From JAYFQF01 sp034927285 (GTDB lineage: Bacteria > Bacillota > Peptococcia > DRI-13 > UBA5745), in assembly GCA_034927285.1 (NCBI GenBank), contig JAYFQF010000022.1, positions 1 through 23,332 on the forward strand: a DNA stretch of 23,332 bases, in the 5' to 3' direction. The notes under the pieces are model-generated. The model was not told the DNA's origin, did not search any database, and saw only the letters and a program-made list of their open reading frames with translations. Within the stretch, counting starts at the first letter, position 1. Each line of letters begins with the position of its first letter. Of the stretch, positions 11,820-18,002 are shown piece by piece. Position numbers and translations under genes: made by a program.

Positions 11820-12007
11820 ATGATCCTCCTGTTCCTCGTTATTGTATAGTAAGGGGTACCTTCCCGGGAAGCCGGCAGTTCCACAGGATATCGTAATTGC
11901 AATTTTCAGTCTAAAGCATCCTCCAAGGGGAAGGTCAAGGGATTTTATTGAATCTTTTATTTTTATTTTCAGATTGATCTTTAAGCTTCTTATCCCGATC
12001 GGCCGTC
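11820..12007. other. Intergenic region upstream of the truncated permease
   Basis: No gene is seen. The region holds the MerR-type promoter described separately, a CTTCCCGGGAAG palindrome near 11861-11872, and an A+T-rich stretch at 11940-11990. A possible second -10 (TATACA near 11844-11849) lies close to the permease ribosome binding site but lacks a clear -35. Confidence 0.5.
11908..11938 (-). promoter_or_regulatory. MerR-type metal-responsive promoter (19-bp spacer)
   Basis: On the minus strand -35 TTGACC (11933-11938) and -10 TAGACT (11908-11913) are separated by 19 bp. The spacer TTCCCCTTGGAGGATGCTT has a left half identical to the classic CueR/ZntR-type operator (TTGACCTTCCCCTTG, from memory of the E. 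coli copA promoter) and a right half differing at a few positions. A 19-bp spacer is the hallmark of promoters that need MerR-family DNA distortion. No MerR gene or metal-transport gene is in the window. Confidence 0.65.
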
Positions 12008-12059
12008 AAAAAAGGACTGCCGCAAATTGGTTTGGGAAAACCCCAATTTACGGCAGCCC
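12008..12059 (-). terminator. Strong terminator of the Tyt1-like symporter gene
   Basis: On the minus strand a 17-bp stem (two G-T pairs) spans 12043-12059 and 12014-12030, with an 18-bp or smaller loop region able to pair further, and is followed by TTTTTT. It lies about 85 nt after the symporter stop. Two smaller GC stems precede it (GACCGG/CCGGTC and GCCCCGG/CCGGGGC between 12095 and 12142). Confidence 0.85.
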
Positions 12060-12144
12060 TGCCGATATTCCCTTATCCTTTTTCTCAAAGACAGAAGACC
12101 GGTTCTTTTATTTCCCGGTCAGGCCCCGGGTTTTCCGGGGCGCC

Positions 12145-13476
12145 TCAGAAGGCCACCTTCATAAACAGCGCCACCAGGCAAAGAATCAGGGCCAAAGGAA
12201 CATAGACAAACTTGCCGATATTGTGCCAGGCCGTGCCGAAGGTTTTCTGCGAACCCTTGTTGATCTCCTCCAGCAGGTCTTCTTTTTTCATGATCCAGAA
12301 CCAGGATACGGCCCCCAGGGTGGCGCCGATGGGGATGATGTAGATCGACACCAGATCCATCCAGGGGCCCCATTTGAAGATAGGTTCCATATGCACGCCG
12401 ATGCCCAGGCAAATGAAGCAAAGGATGGCCAGCATGATCTTCCGTTGAAGCCTGGGAAATTTATAGAGCAGCGATTCCCCCACAGCCTCAAACATGTTTT
12501 GCAGAGAGCTGACTCCCGCAAAGACCATGGCGATATACAAAATGACGGCAAAGAGCTGACCCATGGGGATATCCTGCAAAATCCTGGGCAGGGTGACAAA
12601 CAAAAGCGAGGGCCCCGCCCCCACGTCCACCTGATAGGCAAAGCAGGCGGGAATGATCACCAGGGAGGCCACCACCGCCGCGATGGTGTCAAACAAAGCG
12701 GTATACTTGGCGGCTCCGACAACATCCTCGCCATCGCCTAAGTATGCGCCGTACACGATCATGCCGCTGCCGGTTACCGACAAAGAGAAAAAGGCCTGGC
12801 CCATGGCCCAGATCCAGACCATGGGATCCAGCAGTTCCTCCCACCGGGGGGTAAACATAAACTTATATCCCTCCAAAGCTCCCGGCAAAAAAGCCACCCG
12901 AAGGGCCAGCAAAAGGAAGATGCCAAAAAACACCGGCATCATCACCTTATTGGATTTTTCAATACTGTCGGGACCCAAAAGCAGGGTAAGCAGGGTGCCG
13001 ATCACCACCACGATGTGAAAAGGCACAACCGAATAATTGGCAAGGGAAAAGGATTCAAACCAGATGCCGGTATCCACCGTCATCAGGCTGCCGGTGACGG
13101 AGTTGAGAAAAGCTTTTAACACATAAGAGATAATGACCGCATACCCGATGGCGATGCACATGGAACCGGCAAGGGGCAGCCAGCCCACATATTTCCCCGC
13201 GCCTCCTTTCCCCCGGGTATTCCAGGCCAGATGGTATGCGCCGAGCGTACCGGTTTTGGCCCTGCGGCCCACGGCATATTCAGCGGAAAGCCCCACATAG
13301 CTGAAAATCACGACAAAGATCAAATAGGCCACCAGGAATGCGCTGCCGCCATACTTCCCCACCTTATAGGGGAATCCCCATACGTTGGCCATGCCCACTG
13401 CGGAACCCACCGCAGACAAAATAAAGCCCCATCTGGATGCAAATTTGCTGGAAACAGTCTTTGTGTTGATGCTCAT
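12145..13476 (-). CDS. Neurotransmitter:sodium symporter family transporter, Tyt1-like (probable tyrosine uptake)
   Basis: This is a 443-residue inner-membrane protein of the NSS (SNF, LeuT-fold) family, which couples amino-acid uptake to Na+. The family signature lies in TM1 (SAVGSAVGMANVWGFPY, residues 21-37), with Asn31 matching the Na+-site Asn27 of LeuT, and WLPLAGSMCIAIGYAVIISY follows in TM3. The hydrophobic pattern ends after TM11 (VPLALILCLVALFMKV), as in Tyt1, the tyrosine-selective 11-TM transporter of Fusobacterium. I chose ATG at 13474-13476 (MSINTKTVSSKF), preceded by AAAGGGG; longer in-frame starts would include the promoter and operator. Because it shares an operator block with tyrosine phenol-lyase, tyrosine is the likely substrate. 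Family is certain; substrate is inferred. Confidence 0.9.
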   Translation of the reverse strand: MSINTKTVSSKFASRWGFILSAVGSAVGMANVWGFPYKVGKYGGSAFLVAYLIFVVIFSYVGLSAEYAVGRRAKTGTLGAYHLAWNTRGKGGAGKYVGWLPLAGSMCIAIGYAVIISYVLKAFLNSVTGSLMTVDTGIWFESFSLANYSVVPFHIVVVIGTLLTLLLGPDSIEKSNKVMMPVFFGIFLLLALRVAFLPGALEGYKFMFTPRWEELLDPMVWIWAMGQAFFSLSVTGSGMIVYGAYLGDGEDVVGAAKYTALFDTIAAVVASLVIIPACFAYQVDVGAGPSLLFVTLPRILQDIPMGQLFAVILYIAMVFAGVSSLQNMFEAVGESLLYKFPRLQRKIMLAILCFICLGIGVHMEPIFKWGPWMDLVSIYIIPIGATLGAVSWFWIMKKEDLLEEINKGSQKTFGTAWHNIGKFVYVPLALILCLVALFMKVAF

Positions 13477-13525
13477 ACAATTCCCCTTTCGCATTTTACT
13501 GGGTTTTGTGAAATGACTGGGCTCT

Positions 13526-13552
13526 TTGAATGATGCACAAAGCATAACGCAT
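13526..13552. promoter_or_regulatory. Predicted GntR operator at the symporter promoter
   Basis: Plus-strand TTGAATGATGCA (13526-13537) is followed by GCATAACGCAT (13542-13552; reverse complement ATGCGTTATGC). The same 12-base word and a near-identical second element occur at the tpl promoter (14617-14644). The block spans roughly +5 to +31 of the predicted symporter transcript, where a bound repressor would block elongation. Confidence 0.6.
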
Positions 13553-13563
13553 TTCATAGCCAT

Positions 13564-13592
13564 ATCATATATTGGCCGTCAGGATAAGTCAA
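13564..13592 (-). promoter_or_regulatory. Predicted sigma-A promoter of the Tyt1-like symporter
   Basis: On the minus strand -35 TTGACT (13587-13592), a 17-bp spacer, and -10 TATGAT (13564-13569). The architecture almost duplicates the tpl promoter (TTGACT, 17, TATGCT), supporting co-regulation. The leader is about 80 nt and starts with the operator block. Confidence 0.8.
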
Positions 13593-13747
13593 CCATTTAT
13601 TTCCATTTATTCTAAATATATCCGCATGGACAGTGCTGCCTTTGAGACAGCGGAAAGGTAAAAGCTTGGGCGGCTATAGCACCCATGACCCTCAAGGGAA
13701 ACAAAATACGCTATCCGTATCCCTGGCCAAGCCACAAATTTTGCGCG

Positions 13748-13783
13748 AAAAAAACCCCGCCCAGGAAAACAGAAAGAGCGGGG
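13748..13783 (-). terminator. Terminator of the gntR gene
   Basis: On the minus strand CCCCGC pairs with GCGGGG across a 17-nt loop, followed by TTTTTTT. It lies about 20 nt after the regulator stop and separates it from the symporter promoter, so the regulator gene is monocistronic. Confidence 0.75.
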
Positions 13784-13801
13784 AATTTGGCAGGCAGTCC
13801 T

Positions 13802-14443
13802 TTATTCGCCCAGTACTTTTCGCAGGGGCCGCAGGGCTTCCTGATAGTGATTTTCCAAATGGTTCTGTGCCAGAGGGATATCCCCGGCGGCATAAGCCTC
13901 CAGGATCATCCTGTGCTGAGAAATGGCGTGTTCCCGGGTGCTTTCCTTGTCGCAGTAATAGTATTTTACCAGTATCGACCATAGGGTGTGATGCTGCAGA
14001 TAAAGCTCCCGGTACCGGGGGTTATCGCAAAAATCAAAAAAAGTCAGATGAAACTGGGCGTCATCATCCAGATAAGCCGGGCTGTCGATATGCCGCTGCT
14101 GTAACTCCAGGCATTTGGCCAAGGCCGGGATCACCTCCCGGGCATGGCCCTTTTTCGCGGAAAGCTTCACCGCCTGGGTACTGAGCATCCAAACGATTTC
14201 ATTAATTTCCGCCGCCATCTTATAATCAAAGGTGATGACCCTGGCGCCGACATTGGAGATATCCTCCAAAAGCCCATCCTGGTGAAGACGGTTGATGGCG
14301 TCCCGGACAGGGGTGGAACTTACGCCGTACCTCTCCCGCAAATTCTGATTCACCAGCTTTTCGCCGAATTTTATTTTCTGGTTGATAATATCCTGGCGGA
14401 GAGATTCATAGATCTGTTCGCTCAGGCTTTTTTTTACGATCAT
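13802..14443 (-). CDS. GntR-family regulator, FadR/FCD subfamily; probable regulator of tpl and the symporter
   Basis: This is a 213-residue DNA-binding regulator. Residues 8-70 form the GntR winged helix (LSEQIYESLRQDIINQKIKF, then GVSSTPVRDAINRLHQDGLL). Residues 80-205 form an all-helical FCD ligand domain with a metal-site pattern Asp128-x3-His132, His177 and His199. I chose ATG at 14441-14443 because CGGGAG lies 8 nt upstream; the longer in-frame start (14515) would include the promoter. The gene is divergent from tpl and lies between it and the symporter. It has its own promoter and terminator. FCD regulators usually sense small carboxylates or amino-acid products, so tyrosine, phenol or a related compound is a plausible but untested effector. 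Confidence 0.9.
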   Translation of the reverse strand: MIVKKSLSEQIYESLRQDIINQKIKFGEKLVNQNLRERYGVSSTPVRDAINRLHQDGLLEDISNVGARVITFDYKMAAEINEIVWMLSTQAVKLSAKKGHAREVIPALAKCLELQQRHIDSPAYLDDDAQFHLTFFDFCDNPRYRELYLQHHTLWSILVKYYYCDKESTREHAISQHRMILEAYAAGDIPLAQNHLENHYQEALRPLRKVLGE

Positions 14444-14486
14444 TAACATTACTCCCGAATTTTGTTGGAATAGGAAATGTTTTTTA

Positions 14487-14515
14487 ATATTAACACACTT
14501 CATGGTTTTAGGCAA
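14487..14515 (-). promoter_or_regulatory. Predicted sigma-A promoter of the gntR gene
   Basis: On the minus strand -35 TTGCCT (14510-14515), a 17-bp spacer, and -10 TAATAT (14487-14492), about 45 nt before the ribosome binding site. The 12-base operator word is not repeated here, so strong autoregulation is not evident. Confidence 0.7.
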
Positions 14516-14583
14516 GATTTTCCCGATCGGATTTGTGATTAATCTGTTATAACCTTCTCCGTTAAAAAAATATTCTTAACCTA

Positions 14584-14612
14584 TTGACTTGCCCGGCAAG
14601 GGGTGCTATGCT
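14584..14612 (+). promoter_or_regulatory. Predicted sigma-A promoter of tyrosine phenol-lyase
   Basis: On the plus strand -35 TTGACT (14584-14589), a 17-bp spacer, and -10 TATGCT (14607-14612). Transcription would start near 14619, immediately at the operator block. It is divergent from the gntR promoter about 70 bp away. Confidence 0.8.
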
Positions 14613-14616
14613 TTAC

Positions 14617-14644
14617 TTGAATGATGCATTATGCGTTACGCAAT
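14617..14644. promoter_or_regulatory. Predicted GntR operator at the tpl promoter
   Basis: TTGAATGATGCA (14617-14628) is followed by the perfect 11-bp palindrome TGCGTTACGCA (14632-14642). The palindrome has a GT-N-AC core, as in FadR-subfamily operators. The block lies at about -2 to +26 of the tpl transcript and is shared with the symporter promoter. Confidence 0.65.
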
Positions 14645-14666
14645 ATAATTGAAGGAGGATGATGAA

Positions 14667-16046
14667 ATGTCAGCGACCAAGTATCCGGCAGAACCATTTC
14701 GAATCAAATCCGTTGAGTATGTTAAGATGAACACCCGTAAAGAACGGGAAGCGATCGCTAAAAAAGCGGGTTATAACACCTTCCTGATCGACTCGGAGGA
14801 TGTCTACATCGACCTGCTCACCGATTCCGGTACCAATGCCATGAGCGACAATCAGTGGGCCGGCCTGATGCTGGGCGACGAAGCTTACGCCGGCAGCCGT
14901 AATTGGTATCATCTTGAAGCTACGGTCAAGGAGCTCTTCGGCTTTAAGCATGTTGTGCCGACCCATCAGGGGCGCGGAGCGGAAAACCTGCTGGGCCACA
15001 TCGCCATTAAGCCCGGCCAATATGTTCCCGGAAACATGTACTTCACCACTACCCGCTTCCATCAGGAGGCCAACGGGGGCATCTTTGAGGACATTATCAT
15101 TGATGAGGCTCACGACTCCACGGCAAAGCTTCCTTTTAAAGGGAACGTGGATCTGAAAAAGCTCCAGGCTCTGATCGACCGCGAAGGCCCCGAGAAAATC
15201 GCTTATGTCTGCGTGGCCATCACGGTAAACCTGGCCGGCGGCCAGCCGGTCTCCATGCGGAACCTGCGGGACGTATCCGCCCTTTGCAAAAAATATGGTA
15301 TTAAAATGTTCATGGACGCCACCCGCTGTGTGGAAAACGCCTACTTTATCAAAGAGCGGGAAGAAGGCTATGCCGGCAAGTCCATAAAAGAGATCGTGTT
15401 TGAGCAGTTCAGTTATGCCGACGGCTGTACCATGTCCGGCAAAAAGGATTGCCTGACCAACATCGGCGGCTTCCTGTGCCTTAACGACGAGGAGATGTTT
15501 ACCGACGCCAAGGAATGGGTGGTGGTATTTGAAGGCATGCCTTCTTACGGCGGCATGGCGGGCCGGGATATGGAAGCCATGGCCCGGGGCCTGAGGGAAT
15601 CCATTCAGGAAGAGTATATTGAGCACCGGGTCAAACAGGTGCGCTATCTGGGAGACCGTCTCCTGGAAGCGGGCGTCCCCATTGTGGAGCCGGTAGGCGG
15701 CCATGCCGTTTTCCTGGACGCCCGACGTTTCTGCCCCCATCTTACCCAGGATCAGTTCCCCGCCCAGGCCCTGGCCGCCGAGCTGTACATCGAATCCGGC
15801 GTCCGCTCTATGGAGCGGGGCATCGTCTCCGCCGGCCGGGATAAGGTGACCGGCGAAAACCACTATCCCAAGCTGGAAACGGTCCGTCTTACCATCCCCC
15901 GCCGGGTCTACACCTATGCCCATATGGACGTAGTAGCCGACGCCGTCATCAAGCTTTACCAACACAGGGAAAAGATCCGCGGCCTGAAATGGGCCTATGA
16001 ACCCAAGCGGCTCCGCTTCTTTACCGGCCGTTTTGAACATATTTAG
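14667..16046 (+). CDS. tpl: Tyrosine phenol-lyase (beta-tyrosinase)
   Basis: This PLP enzyme (EC 4.1.99.2) cleaves L-tyrosine to phenol, pyruvate and ammonia. The 459-residue product follows the Citrobacter enzyme with an offset of +3: YPAEPFRIKSVE at 6-17, Tyr74 (Tyr71, catalytic), PLP lysine 260 (Lys257) in SGKKD, and C-terminal LRFFTGRF. Two residues separate it from tryptophanase. Thr127 (Thr124) in MYFTTTR replaces the tryptophanase Asp, and Phe451 (Phe448) replaces its His. The start is ATG at 14667, with GGAGG 8 nt upstream. It is the only plus-strand gene in the window and is divergent from the gntR gene. Expected physiology is anaerobic growth on tyrosine, releasing phenol. Confidence 0.96.
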   Translation: MSATKYPAEPFRIKSVEYVKMNTRKEREAIAKKAGYNTFLIDSEDVYIDLLTDSGTNAMSDNQWAGLMLGDEAYAGSRNWYHLEATVKELFGFKHVVPTHQGRGAENLLGHIAIKPGQYVPGNMYFTTTRFHQEANGGIFEDIIIDEAHDSTAKLPFKGNVDLKKLQALIDREGPEKIAYVCVAITVNLAGGQPVSMRNLRDVSALCKKYGIKMFMDATRCVENAYFIKEREEGYAGKSIKEIVFEQFSYADGCTMSGKKDCLTNIGGFLCLNDEEMFTDAKEWVVVFEGMPSYGGMAGRDMEAMARGLRESIQEEYIEHRVKQVRYLGDRLLEAGVPIVEPVGGHAVFLDARRFCPHLTQDQFPAQALAAELYIESGVRSMERGIVSAGRDKVTGENHYPKLETVRLTIPRRVYTYAHMDVVADAVIKLYQHREKIRGLKWAYEPKRLRFFTGRFEHI

Positions 16047-16053
16047 AGCTATC

Positions 16054-16419
16054 TCATTCAGAGCATATCTTGCGGTCCTTTCTTCCACGGAAAACCCCAG
16101 CCTTCTCTTGAACCGAAGGCTGGGGTTTCGTATAAGCCGCCATTTTCAAAGGCCCTCGCGCCTGAATAGCAGCAGAGCGAATTTGGCCGGAAACTAAATA
16201 TCCGCCGTCATCCACAGTTCCGGAATCAGGATCAATGACTATTTCGATATCCGCCCACAGGATTACATCAGGGTCATCCCGATTGGCGTCCGGCTCCAGC
16301 AAAAAATCCGGTACATCTATGCCCATAGACAGGGCTTCGTTCACGGACAGCGTTTTGTAATGAGGGTTTTTCACTTCCGGAAGCGGATGATTTGAAGCGA
16401 TACAGGTAAGCGCAGTCAA
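16054..16419 (-). CDS. Small protein of unknown function, TTG start
   Basis: I do not recognise this 121-residue protein. It reads MTALTCIASNHPLPEVKNPH, then an acidic middle (DVPDFLLEPDANRDDPDVIL) and a basic tail. It has no membrane segment or signal peptide and few cysteines. The gene looks real: TTG at 16417-16419 has GGAGG 7 nt upstream, and a promoter with a long palindrome lies further upstream. It converges on tpl, with 7 nt between the stops. Its last third contains the perfect hairpin 16092-16128, so the C-terminal residues (about 98 onward) may be read-through of a terminator after an older 3' deletion. Function cannot be assigned. Confidence 0.6.
   Translation of the reverse strand: MTALTCIASNHPLPEVKNPHYKTLSVNEALSMGIDVPDFLLEPDANRDDPDVILWADIEIVIDPDSGTVDDGGYLVSGQIRSAAIQARGPLKMAAYTKPQPSVQEKAGVFRGRKDRKICSE
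16092..16128. terminator. Bidirectional terminator-like hairpin of tpl, inside the opposing small gene
   Basis: A perfect 14-bp stem AAACCCCAGCCTTC / GAAGGCTGGGGTTT with a 9-nt loop begins 45 nt after the tpl stop. The T tracts are short (TTT on plus, TTTT on minus), but the stem is very stable and A-flanked. It lies within the coding part of the convergent small gene. Confidence 0.65.
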
Positions 16420-16502
16420 TTTTTTACCTCCTGTTCATATAGGTCAAAACCCCCCCTCCATTTGAGGCCCTTTCCGTAAAAAGTATGAAAAAAGCTGCAG
16501 TT

Positions 16503-16536
16503 ACTATAATTATAATGGATAATTATAGTAGCACAA
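16503..16536 (-). promoter_or_regulatory. Palindromic operator overlapping the small-gene promoter
   Basis: An 11-bp perfect inverted repeat (ACTATAATTAT 16503-16513 / ATAATTATAGT 16519-16529, 5-nt spacer) covers a minus-strand -10 TATAAT (16509-16514). A weak -35 TTGTGC (16531-16536) sits 16 bp upstream. The symmetry suggests a dimeric repressor site. The matching regulator is not evident in the window. Confidence 0.5.
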
Positions 16537-16668
16537 CGAAAAAGCAGGGGAGAAACATGAGGGATATATTGTAAAAATATATGCCAAAACGTGTTCATCC
16601 GAACGGAGGCACGTTTTGGCATTGTGATTGTTACTCCGGGACCGCGGACAGTCGCGCCTGGCTGAACC

Positions 16669-16704
16669 AAAAAAAGCCGTAGGACTTAAAATCCTACGGC
16701 TTTT
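16669..16704 (-). terminator. Terminator of the rplJL operon
   Basis: On the minus strand a perfect 10-bp stem AGCCGTAGGA / TCCTACGGCT with a 7-nt loop is followed by seven T residues. It lies about 70 nt after the rplL stop and ends the ribosomal protein transcript, so rpoBC is not simply read from it. Confidence 0.92.
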
Positions 16705-16774
16705 CTCAAAAACTGAAAACAGCTTTATTGAACCGGAGTATATGGCCTGCAGCCGTTTTAAGGTAAAACCGGAA

Positions 16775-17158
16775 TTATTTGACCTGCACTTTAGCGCCGG
16801 CTTCTTCCAGCTTGGTTTTGATGGCATCGGCCTCTTCTTTGGAGACCTTCTCCTTGACGGGCTTGGGAGCGCCGTCCACCAGGTCTTTGGCTTCTTTCAG
16901 GCCCAGACCGGTCAGTTCCCGGACAACCTTAATGACGTTGATCTTCTTATCGCCGGCTTCCGCCAGGATCACGTCGAACTCGGTCTGCTCTTCGGCAGCG
17001 GCGGCAGCGGGAGCGGCGCCGGCGGCGGGAGCGGCGGCTACGGCTACGGGAGCGGCAGCGGAAACGCCGAATTCTTCCTCAAAAGTTTTTACCAGCTCGT
17101 TCAGCTCTAAAACGGTAAGGCCTTTTACGATTTCGATTACTTCGTTGATTTTAGACAT
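16775..17158 (-). CDS. rplL: 50S ribosomal protein L7/L12
   Basis: L7/L12 forms the flexible ribosomal stalk that recruits and activates translational GTPases. The 127-residue product has the N-terminal dimerisation helices (KINEVIEIVKGLTVLELNEL), an Ala-rich hinge at about 34-57, and the C-terminal factor-binding domain (TEFDVILAEAGDKKINVIKV, KEAKDLVDGAPKPVK). I chose ATG at 17156-17158, with AAGGAGG about 8 nt upstream; the longer in-frame start adds residues foreign to the family. It follows rplJ with a gap of about 100 nt and ends in a strong terminator. In most bacteria rpoB follows directly; here it does not. Confidence 0.97.
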   Translation of the reverse strand: MSKINEVIEIVKGLTVLELNELVKTFEEEFGVSAAAPVAVAAAPAAGAAPAAAAAEEQTEFDVILAEAGDKKINVIKVVRELTGLGLKEAKDLVDGAPKPVKEKVSKEEADAIKTKLEEAGAKVQVK

Positions 17159-17260
17159 TTGTATTTCCTCCTTAATATCCTTCTTCGTCAGGGCTCTAGG
17201 CCCCCTTTTTCCATTCATCACCTTCAGGCCGCCAGGGCCTGAGGCAAAAGCTGCGCCGGT

Positions 17261-17794
17261 TCAGGCGCTCTGTCCTGCTTCCTGGGCTTTGCGGTAAGCT
17301 TCCAAAGCATAGGCCATCTTGTTGATGGGTCCCTGGAGCACTCTGGCCATACCGACGATGGGGGTCTGCAGCAAGCCGGCGATCTGGCCCAGCAAGACTT
17401 CCCGGGAAGGCAGGCTGGCCAAAGCCTTAACGCCCTCAGCGTCAAAGGCTTTCTTATCCATGATGCCGCCTTTGACAATCAGCTTGGGATGGGTCTTGGC
17501 AAATTCCTGCAGCAGCTTGGCGGCGGAAACCGCGTCTTCCATGCTGAAGGCCCACATATTAGTGCCTGTCAGATAGGGATCAAGACCCTGGACGCCGTTT
17601 TGCTCCGCGGCGATCTTGATCAGGGTATTTTTCAGCACCTTCAGTTCCACGCCCTGCTTTCTTAAGACGGCCCTCAGCTCGCTGATCTCTTTAACGGTCA
17701 TCCCCCGGTAATCGGCAAAAACCACGGAATGGGCTTTTTCCAGTTTTTCCAGGGTTTCGGCTACGACTGCTTTTTTCTGTTCGAGACTTCCCAA
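17261..17794 (-). CDS. rplJ: 50S ribosomal protein L10, TTG start
   Basis: L10 anchors L7/L12 dimers to the 23S GTPase-associated centre. The product is 177 residues, starting MGSLEQKKAVVAETLEKLEK, with the conserved VVFADYRGMTVKEISELR and GLDPYLTGTNMWAFS. I chose TTG at 17792-17794 because a perfect GGAGG lies 8 nt upstream and the N-terminus then matches other L10 proteins. The frame is open to 17911, but that extension runs through the L10 leader and attenuator and is not coding. An ATG nine codons upstream has a poorer ribosome binding site. L10-L7/L12 complex normally represses this operon by binding the leader. Confidence 0.95.
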   Translation of the reverse strand: MGSLEQKKAVVAETLEKLEKAHSVVFADYRGMTVKEISELRAVLRKQGVELKVLKNTLIKIAAEQNGVQGLDPYLTGTNMWAFSMEDAVSAAKLLQEFAKTHPKLIVKGGIMDKKAFDAEGVKALASLPSREVLLGQIAGLLQTPIVGMARVLQGPINKMAYALEAYRKAQEAGQSA

Positions 17795-17990
17795 AATAAA
17801 TTCCTCCTTTCTTCCAATCATTCTCTTCACGGCGTACCGTGAAAAACCCTCCGCAGACTGCCTGGGAGGGTTGGAAGAATCATTGGCCGAAACCAAATAT
17901 TTGCTGTCCACCCCACCTCGGCAGGCTCTTCCGATTAAGCCCTTTCGGGCGCCTGCTGTCTACAGTAGGAGAGTTTATCAAAATGTAAGA
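17795..17990 (-). ncRNA. Ribosomal protein L10 leader
   Basis: This leader precedes rplJ and matches the known L10 leader of Firmicutes. The minus strand contains TGTAGACAGCAGG, then GCTTAATCGG, then GCCTGCCGAGGTG, which form the L10(L12)4-binding kink-turn arm mimicking 23S rRNA. A terminator hairpin follows at 17842-17872. Excess L10 complex is expected to favour termination before rplJL. Confidence 0.85.
17842..17872 (-). terminator. Attenuator of the L10 leader
   Basis: On the minus strand AACCCTCC (17865-17872) pairs with GGAGGGTT (17845-17852) around a 12-nt loop, followed by a short T run. Its position between the L10-binding arm and the rplJ ribosome binding site is that of the known attenuator. 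Confidence 0.75.
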
Positions 17991-18002
17991 GGCTGCCTTC
18001 GG

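Larger units (their letters stand above)
16420..16774. other. Intergenic region between the small gene and rplL
   Basis: No gene is seen in these 355 nt. From low to high coordinate the region holds the ribosome binding site of the small gene, an A+T-rich promoter with a 27-bp palindrome, a perfect 11-bp inverted repeat (GCCAAAACGTG 16583-16593 / CACGTTTTGGC 16610-16620), and the rplL terminator. On the minus strand the inverted repeat is followed by ATATATTTTT, so it may be a second, weaker terminator. Confidence 0.55.

Noticed and set aside
14667..16046. Tryptophanase instead of tyrosine phenol-lyase
   Set aside because: Thr127 and Phe451 match the lyase-specific residues Thr124 and Phe448 of Citrobacter TPL; tryptophanase has Asp and His at these positions.
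14670..16088. 472-codon minus-strand frame opposite tpl
   Set aside because: It is an antisense shadow of tyrosine phenol-lyase, whose catalytic residues are all intact on the plus strand.
17795..17911. In-frame N-terminal extension of L10
   Set aside because: It covers the L10 leader and attenuator, and the TTG at 17792-17794 has the proper ribosome binding site and family-like N-terminus.
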